This document shows, piece by piece, positions 58,486 through 64,000 of a stretch of 64,000 nucleotides of DNA. The notes under the pieces were generated by a model. The model did not search any database, was not told the origin of the DNA, and saw only the letters and a list, made by a program, of their open reading frames with translations. How positions within the stretch are numbered: the stretch's first letter is position 1; each line of letters begins with the position of its first letter. Both the position numbers and the translations under genes were made by a program. The stretch is taken from assembly GCF_000422465.1 (NCBI RefSeq), contig NZ_KE383842.1, positions 1,695,845 through 1,759,844 on the forward strand. Reading direction: 5' to 3'. The stretch is from Paenibacillus harenae DSM 16969. Lineage in GTDB: Bacteria; Bacillota; Bacilli; Paenibacillales; Paenibacillaceae.

Positions 58486-61089
58486 TTATACCGGTTCGGC
58501 CAGGCTTCCGCTGTTCTCCAATTCCTCCGTCAGCCATTCCGGTATCAGCTCCAGGCTAATTACCGTATTCAGCGACCACTGCGCCGCTTCATTCGTATTG
58601 ATCCAGTCAATCTCCTGCAGTTCGCCGACATAGGTTACCTTCCGGGCAGCATCGGGTAGTGGCGCTTGCGAAAACGGATTTTGCAGCAGCACCCTCCAGG
58701 CGAGCCTTGCCGTTCTATCATCCTGCTTATAGAACGCCCCAAAAGCCGCGATCGCGATGCTGAGAACCGGATGCTCGAAATGCTCATGCCTGACCGTACC
58801 GCCCGTCACTTTGTCCTTCTCCTCCTGCGGCAGGTTATAGTAAACGCCGAATTCGGCCATCATCGACTCCCATTCCGGATCCTTCAGCATGGCTGCAAGC
58901 TCGAACCAGACTTGAGGCGCGCCCATGCATATCGCCAGATGACGTCCCCAATTGTCATCGCCCAACGGAGTCAGAACGCCTGTCTTCGGATCATAGCCGT
59001 AGGTTGGTCCCGAGATCAGTCCGAAATTAGCTTGTTTGACGCAATCGATGCCCGTTATGATTTTGTCGCGATAAAACGTGTCCTCGAAGCGCTCCCACCT
59101 CGTCATCCAATTGGAGCTGAAGGCCGCCCAGTCCGGCCCGATTCGAATATGCGTCTTATGCTCGTCCTTAGGAAAATACGCCCGCATCGGATCGAGGGCA
59201 ACGGTCGAGAAATCCGAATCCTTCACCTCGTCCATGATATCCCCGATCCGTTCGTCTGCGGTCAAGTAATAGTAATAGCGGTGCAGCCCGGCCATCGCGA
59301 TGCGCGCCTCCTTGCAGCCGCATCCCCAGTGAACGACGTTATGCCGGGAGCCGAGGCCCGCATATTCCCCGAAATGATACACGTCCACCTCGCTTGTATG
59401 CCTGGTCATCGCTTCGGCAAGACGGAATAAATCCTCTCTGCCCGAGCGCAGAAACATGACCCACAGCCACATATTCGGCACAAGCTCCGTATTTTGCCAA
59501 GCGCAGCCGCCCAGATCGTAGTTCCATACATGCCGGACCGGATCGTAGCTGTGCATAAAATCGCCATAGTCCCAGAAGCCGTACCACCTCCGCTGCTCGA
59601 CCTCCGCTTGATAGAAGGCAAGGATGCCGTCGAGCTTGTCCTCCAACAAAGCTTTCGCCGGCGTGCTCCGGTCCGGCAGGCTCCATAAGCCGAACGCCCG
59701 CGTCCGATGGTAATAATCAGGCTCGCACGCAAGCTGCGGCGGAGACGCGAGCTGCTCCCGCATCGCCTTCAGCCGCTCCGGACCCGGCGTTTCCGTGACG
59801 CACCACAGCGTCATTTCGCTGGTATTGGCTATTCCGTACGGCGTCGCCCGCAGCTCCTCCGCTCCTTCATAAGCCGATTCCACATGCGTTCTTGTATCAT
59901 AATGCCGCAGATCCATCGCTTCGCTGTCCGGCGACCAGAACCAGACCTGGAGAAGCGCCTCCTCCTTCGATGAACCGTTTATCCCGAGGCCGGAAGGGTG
60001 CTTCTTCCAGAAATCCCGCAGCCCCGCGGCCATGCCGCCGCCCTCGCCGCCAACGTACCCGATCCCTCCAGCCTTTTGGCCTTCCGCCGACTTCAGCCAG
60101 CAGCATTCCTCCTTCGTCCGTTTCCAAATGCCGTAATGATCAGATGAGCTTTGAACCAGCTTATAGTCATCCCATACCGCCGAATCGTCCAGCAATCCCA
60201 GAAAGTACCGATCATCCGCCTCATCGAAGCTGACGTATTGACCCTGCGTTTGCCTTTCATAGAGCTCGCGGTATTTGCCCTTCGTCCTGCGGGTATGCAG
60301 CGTCTTCGGCGATTCGCTGAAAAAACCGCAGTCTCCCGCAAGACGCACATGCCGGTTGTATAACTCTCCTCTCATCGGGACCTTAAAGGACATTCCCAAT
60401 GCCTTAATATAATCCTCATTCGGATTGCCGTCATAATGAAAGGTGTGGACAATACGTACCGTTTCAACTCCAGCATAGATATATAGTCGAAGGGAGAACG
60501 GAAGCCACTTACGGGACCCGGACGTTGAACGGTGGCTGCCCTCCAGCTTGATGACCGCTCTCACCGGTCCGTCCTGCTCGATCGCCGCCTTATGGACGCG
60601 TCCTATAAAATCCTCCTCGCGAACCGTGCGAAGGCCGGTTACATGGCTCCTGCCCTCCTTCACGGAGACAAGCGAGCCGCCACTGCATATTTCCTTGCCG
60701 TCCCGCACAATACTGCGGATAATCTGATCGCCATGCTTCCCTATGCTGCATATCATCAAGCCGTTATTCACGATGATGAACTCATCCGTTTCCTTCACCG
60801 TCAAGCGGTGCGGAGCCTCCGGACTTCCGCTCTTTATAACCTCATAACCCTCCGCAGACGCTTGCGGCAGCGCCGCTGCATGAGCGGACCATTTGACGCT
60901 GCCGTCGGGCCAGTAAGCAGCCGGCCAGCTCTGCATAGCCGACAGCTCACCGCCGGCGACGCTCCGCAGGGCAAGCTTATCGTTTCGCCGCAGCTCCCCC
61001 TCTCTCCATGGAATCCCCCAGGTCAATCCGGCGGCCAAGCCGGGCGGCTCTTTCAACCAGCGCAGATTTACGGGTAATTGGGATGTCAT
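58486..61089 (-). CDS. yetA: YetA-like exo-rhamnogalacturonan lyase (PL26 type)
   Basis: An 867-residue cytoplasmic protein close in length to Bacillus YetA (857) and matching the PcRGLX/YetA layout. There is an N-terminal beta-sandwich (LRWLKEPPGLAAGLTWGIPW, then AYWPDGSVKW), a middle domain with FHYDGNPNEDYIKALG, and an alpha-helical toroid with WYGFWDYGDFMHSYD, NVVHWG and HIRIGPDW. Family members cleave rhamnogalacturonan from its end, releasing unsaturated disaccharide. Lack of a signal peptide fits action on imported oligosaccharides. GGAGGGG precedes the ATG, and a 9-bp inverted repeat lies 28 bp upstream. It is the first gene of a two-gene unit. Confidence 0.86.
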   Translation of the reverse strand: MTSQLPVNLRWLKEPPGLAAGLTWGIPWREGELRRNDKLALRSVAGGELSAMQSWPAAYWPDGSVKWSAHAAALPQASAEGYEVIKSGSPEAPHRLTVKETDEFIIVNNGLMICSIGKHGDQIIRSIVRDGKEICSGGSLVSVKEGRSHVTGLRTVREEDFIGRVHKAAIEQDGPVRAVIKLEGSHRSTSGSRKWLPFSLRLYIYAGVETVRIVHTFHYDGNPNEDYIKALGMSFKVPMRGELYNRHVRLAGDCGFFSESPKTLHTRRTKGKYRELYERQTQGQYVSFDEADDRYFLGLLDDSAVWDDYKLVQSSSDHYGIWKRTKEECCWLKSAEGQKAGGIGYVGGEGGGMAAGLRDFWKKHPSGLGINGSSKEEALLQVWFWSPDSEAMDLRHYDTRTHVESAYEGAEELRATPYGIANTSEMTLWCVTETPGPERLKAMREQLASPPQLACEPDYYHRTRAFGLWSLPDRSTPAKALLEDKLDGILAFYQAEVEQRRWYGFWDYGDFMHSYDPVRHVWNYDLGGCAWQNTELVPNMWLWVMFLRSGREDLFRLAEAMTRHTSEVDVYHFGEYAGLGSRHNVVHWGCGCKEARIAMAGLHRYYYYLTADERIGDIMDEVKDSDFSTVALDPMRAYFPKDEHKTHIRIGPDWAAFSSNWMTRWERFEDTFYRDKIITGIDCVKQANFGLISGPTYGYDPKTGVLTPLGDDNWGRHLAICMGAPQVWFELAAMLKDPEWESMMAEFGVYYNLPQEEKDKVTGGTVRHEHFEHPVLSIAIAAFGAFYKQDDRTARLAWRVLLQNPFSQAPLPDAARKVTYVGELQEIDWINTNEAAQWSLNTVISLELIPEWLTEELENSGSLAEPV

Positions 61090-61116
61090 CGCAACCCCTC
61101 CTTATTCGATAGTGGA

Positions 61117-61137
61117 CTGAAGCTTGTTAAGCTTCAG
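61117..61137. repeat. Perfect 9-bp inverted repeat in yetA leader
   Basis: CTGAAGCTT-GTT-AAGCTTCAG. It lies between the AraC-type regulator gene and the yetA start and could be an operator or an mRNA stem-loop near the ribosome binding site. There is no U tract, so it is not a typical terminator. Confidence 0.6.
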
Positions 61138-61236
61138 CTTAATGAGGATCCGGCTTGCGCACAATTGGACATTTTTGAAACGGAAACAGTTGCGGTTTGC
61201 ACATTATTGCCCGGTTAGCAATATATTGCAGGCCGT

Positions 61237-63582
61237 CTATTCCGCTTGGCTCAGCTCCCGGTAACGGCTTGGCGTCATGCCCTCCAGCTTCTTGAAAATG
61301 CGGTTAAAATAGCTGTGCTGGTAGCCGACCTGCTCGGCCACATCGTTTATTTTCAATCCGGACTCCCGCAGAAGCTCCTTGGCCCGGTCCATCCGGAGCC
61401 CGGTTAAGTAATCGATAAAGTTTTTTCCGGTCACCTGCTTGAACGTCTTGCTCAGGAAAAAAGGATTGGTGCCGATATGATCCGCGCAATTGTCGAGCGA
61501 AATGTCTTTCATATAATTTTGCTGCAAATAGATCATAGCCTGCTCGATCAGCCTTTTGACTTGGGAGTCCGACCGTCCTCCGAGCTCCGTCAGGAACGGC
61601 ACGCACACCCGCTCTTTGAACCAGGCAAGAATAAGCTCCGGCTCCCTGATTTGCGACAGCTGCTCGTACATATTTACGCATTTGAACAGACGGGTCGGCT
61701 GAATCCCCGACACCATGATCGCGTGCTGCACGCTTCCGAGCAAATGAAGCATCCCCTGCTGCACATCGACCGCCTTCGCCCCTTTGCACGACAGCGCTTC
61801 GAGAAATGCGCTTAGCAGCTCGTTAGCGCTCGATTCCTGGCCGGTTCGCAGAGCCTGAATAAATTCCCGCTCCAGCGTGAAAGGATACGCCGTTTCCTCG
61901 CCGCCCTCGCCTCCGGCATGAAGCTTCGCCATTTCGATCAGCTGGTTTTCATTCTCGAAGTTCCGCTGGCTGGCCGCCTGTTTCGCCTCTTCGAAGATGA
62001 TCGGCAGGTCGGATATGTTGCCGGTCGGCTCGCTGACGGCGATGGTCAGGCGCATGTTTAGAATCAGATTGACGGCATGCGTCAGCTCGCCCGCAAATGC
62101 TTCTATCTCATCCGCATACGAGCCGTCGTTCGGAACGATTAAGAGAAGCCCCGCCGCCAGATCGTGGAAATTAATCGTTTTGCTTTGCTCGAAGCGATGC
62201 GCGGCCAGCTCCTCGATCATATTCACCGCCGCGAATGTGACGAGCCCCTCATCCCCGTATTTGAATTTCCCTTCCAAGCTCGCGATGCCCGTTAATTGCA
62301 TGTAGAGAACGATAAACCGGTGACGGCTTACTCTCCATTTGTACCGCTCCATCCGATCCAGTAGATCCTCCTCCGAATAGGCATACAGATGACCGTGGAG
62401 CAGCTGATGCAGGAAGCTTTCCTTCACGTACGGGAGCTGCTCCGACAGCTTGGCGTGGAGCTCCGAGCTTTCCCGGCTCAAATAATGCCACTGCCGCTCG
62501 ATAAGCGAAAATTCGTCTTCCTGCCCATACGGCAGCGCTTTTCCCGCCAGCAGTACCGTCATGAGCCTTTTTACGGGGGAATAGATGCTTCGGGAAGCAA
62601 GCCAGGCCAGAAGGGCGGCCAGCAGCAGCGCGCTGAGACTCACCGCAAAAATGATTTTGGAGATCAGGACGACAGGCGCCGTGATGCTCGAGATCGGCGA
62701 GGCCGAGACATATGTCCAGCTGTCCGAAATCCGTGTGAATTTGCCGTAGCTGACCGTATAGGTAGCGCCTTCCCAATCCAGGAAGAAGGAGCTCATCTTC
62801 GCGCCTCGTTCAGCGATTCCTTCGCTTAGCGCAGTAAGGAAAGGAGATTCCGGGCCGTTCCCGCCGGTAGAAGCATATAGCGGTCCGTTATCCTGCATGA
62901 AGAAGGTTTCTCCGCCGTCGTACGGCGTCATCGTGCGCAGCATATCGCCGACCTTCTCGTTATCCAGCCGGATGAGAAGCGCGCCGAACGGGTGCAGACT
63001 GCCGCCGGGAATATGGTGGACCAGCGTTAATTCTTTATCCTGAGGCCGCTGCGGATCAAATGAGATGTCCGTCCAATACGTAACCTTATCCGTCCGAAGC
63101 AGGCCTTCATAAATGTCCTGCACCCGCTTGCTCTCCACGATGCCGTATTCGGGATCGAACAGAATCGGCTGCCCTTCTCCCCCCAAATACAAGCCGACCA
63201 CCTTATTCATCGTGTTAGACCCCTGCATGACGATTAAGGTTTTCGTTATATCGCGGGCCGTCTCGAAATCGCGGATAAAGTTCAGGTTTTCGAGGCTGTA
63301 ATCGAATTTGCTGTCAAACGCCCAATGAGAGAGCATAAGCTCCAAATTCGTAAGCTGATCGTCGATATTGCGCGCTCTTTGCTCGATCTGCTTGTTGTGC
63401 AGATGGAGCAGCTCGCTCTTCAGCTTGCCGCCCGCCATACCGTATACCAGCGCACCTGTAATGAGCCCTGGGATGCTGGCCACGATCAGGAGCATGATCA
63501 GGCTTTTCCGGTAATACCTGCCTTTCGAGCCGGATTTCCCGGATCCTCTATGTATAAACCTTGATTTCATTCCCTTTAGCAT
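61237..63582 (-). CDS. Membrane-bound AraC family regulator (YesS-like)
   Basis: A 781-residue transmembrane transcription regulator. The first helix (SLIMLLIVASIPGLITGALVYG, about residues 28-49) and a second near 310-335 enclose an extracellular Cache-like sensor domain. A linker domain follows. The C-terminal 100 residues are a double AraC helix-turn-helix (ISLDNCADHIGTNPFFLSKTFKQVTGKNF and INDVAEQVGYQHSYFNRIFKKLEGMTPSRYR). The layout matches YesS, which activates rhamnogalacturonan genes in Bacillus. The frame is open 57 bp upstream, but that start falls in a cre site and has no ribosome binding site; the chosen ATG has GGTGAG. It probably controls the flanking sugar genes. Confidence 0.9.
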   Translation of the reverse strand: MLKGMKSRFIHRGSGKSGSKGRYYRKSLIMLLIVASIPGLITGALVYGMAGGKLKSELLHLHNKQIEQRARNIDDQLTNLELMLSHWAFDSKFDYSLENLNFIRDFETARDITKTLIVMQGSNTMNKVVGLYLGGEGQPILFDPEYGIVESKRVQDIYEGLLRTDKVTYWTDISFDPQRPQDKELTLVHHIPGGSLHPFGALLIRLDNEKVGDMLRTMTPYDGGETFFMQDNGPLYASTGGNGPESPFLTALSEGIAERGAKMSSFFLDWEGATYTVSYGKFTRISDSWTYVSASPISSITAPVVLISKIIFAVSLSALLLAALLAWLASRSIYSPVKRLMTVLLAGKALPYGQEDEFSLIERQWHYLSRESSELHAKLSEQLPYVKESFLHQLLHGHLYAYSEEDLLDRMERYKWRVSRHRFIVLYMQLTGIASLEGKFKYGDEGLVTFAAVNMIEELAAHRFEQSKTINFHDLAAGLLLIVPNDGSYADEIEAFAGELTHAVNLILNMRLTIAVSEPTGNISDLPIIFEEAKQAASQRNFENENQLIEMAKLHAGGEGGEETAYPFTLEREFIQALRTGQESSANELLSAFLEALSCKGAKAVDVQQGMLHLLGSVQHAIMVSGIQPTRLFKCVNMYEQLSQIREPELILAWFKERVCVPFLTELGGRSDSQVKRLIEQAMIYLQQNYMKDISLDNCADHIGTNPFFLSKTFKQVTGKNFIDYLTGLRMDRAKELLRESGLKINDVAEQVGYQHSYFNRIFKKLEGMTPSRYRELSQAE

Positions 63583-63627
63583 ATTCTCACCAACTCGATT
63601 AGAAATGGATTTCCAATAGAAATCGTT

Positions 63628-63643
63628 TTGTAAACGCATTCAA
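63628..63643. promoter_or_regulatory. Catabolite-responsive element (cre)
   Basis: TTGTAAACGCATTCAA fits the Bacillus cre consensus WTGNAANCGNWNNCWW at every defined position. It lies about 45 bp upstream of the AraC-type regulator start, a good place for CcpA repression by preferred sugars. Confidence 0.72.
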
Positions 63644-63740
63644 TTGTATTTTCCAAGAATATATCTTACCGGACAAATGAACAAGACCTTTTTTCATAAG
63701 AGTTGGACTGACTTTGGTCCTATTAGAATAAGGCAACGGA

Positions 63741-63760
63741 CCCGTGCCATGCGGCACGGG
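63741..63760 (-). terminator. GC-rich hairpin after solute-binding protein gene
   Basis: Stem CCCGTGCC/GGCACGGG with a four-base loop, 25 bp past the stop. Only a broken T-rich run follows, so it may be a weak terminator or an mRNA-stabilising hairpin separating the transporter gene from the regulator. Confidence 0.5.
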
Positions 63761-63784
63761 CCCTGCCTATCTTGCGCTTAAGGC

Positions 63785-64000
63785 TTATTTACTGGCGGCG
63801 TAGAGCTCATTCATTTCCTTGATCAGGTCGTCCCCGCCGCTCTTCTTCCACAAATCGAGCGCCGCCTGGAAGCCGGCTTCGTCGATTTGGCCGACGATAA
63901 ACTTAATTCTCGCGTCATTCAGGATATTGTCGAGCTGCGCCCCTTTCTCCGTATACACCTGCGAAATGAACGGCTCGGCCGGATTCGCGACAATCGATTT
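63785..64000 (-). CDS. ABC transporter solute-binding lipoprotein, C-terminal end
   Basis: The last 71 codons of a gene entering from beyond the right edge. The sequence (DNILNDARIKFIVGQID, EAGFQAALDLWKKSGGDDL, IKEMNELYAASK) matches the C-terminal helices of LplA/YtcQ-type sugar-binding lipoproteins, where a conserved Trp-rich helix and a final helix close the fold. Next to a YesS-like regulator and YetA it is probably the oligosaccharide-binding subunit of a pectin-fragment importer. The N-terminal lipobox is outside the window. Confidence 0.75.
   Translation of the reverse strand, partial: KSIVANPAEPFISQVYTEKGAQLDNILNDARIKFIVGQIDEAGFQAALDLWKKSGGDDLIKEMNELYAASK

Overview
The window looks like a Paenibacillaceae chromosome (Paenibacillus, Cohnella or a close relative). 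The pointers are Bacillus-type ribosome binding sites, the yqhH-yqhG and yhaO-yhaN pairs, yqzE, ykvI, xpt, a class II ribonucleotide reductase with NrdR boxes, a YetA/YesS/LplA-type pectin locus, and a large NRPS of the Paenibacillus lipopeptide style. Species cannot be fixed from the sequence alone.

Positions 1-27944 (minus strand) form one biosynthetic locus, read right to left. It encodes a MacA-like adaptor, a MacB-like ATPase and permease, an ECF-type sigma factor, an Sfp-type phosphopantetheinyl transferase, a type II thioesterase, a 6756-residue six-module NRPS, and a second NRPS cut by the window edge. The first NRPS begins with a starter-like condensation domain and ends T-E plus a short communication tail. 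The second begins with the matching acceptor. My hand-read adenylation codes give X - Thr - Gly - Orn - X - D-Tyr-like - X..., probably N-acylated. I do not recognise this order as a described peptide.

Positions 28000-50600 are mostly core genome: a secreted lipase, nrdJ with two upstream NrdR boxes, yqhH-yqhG, a secreted protein of unknown role, yqzE, a spore/cell-wall amidase, a YibQ-type deacetylase, two identical tRNA-Leu(CAG) genes flanking an Rrf2 regulator, two small unknown genes, xpt, a lipoprotein, ykvI, the yhaO/yhaN nuclease pair, a GT4 glycosyltransferase and a membrane diguanylate cyclase.

Positions 50627-55850 are a scrambled accessory strip. It has 50-bp tandem repeats, IS1380-type fragments in direct and inverted orientation around a TetR-SDR pair, two perfect DnaA boxes next to AT-rich DNA, a GNAT gene and a decayed Nudix gene. 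It ends at an ECF sigma factor fused to what looks like a dead gluzincin protease domain.

Positions 57196-64000 (minus strand) are a rhamnogalacturonan-type utilisation locus: the end of a solute-binding lipoprotein gene, a membrane-bound AraC regulator (YesS type) with a perfect cre site upstream, a YetA/PL26-family protein, and a cytoplasmic FG-GAP propeller protein.
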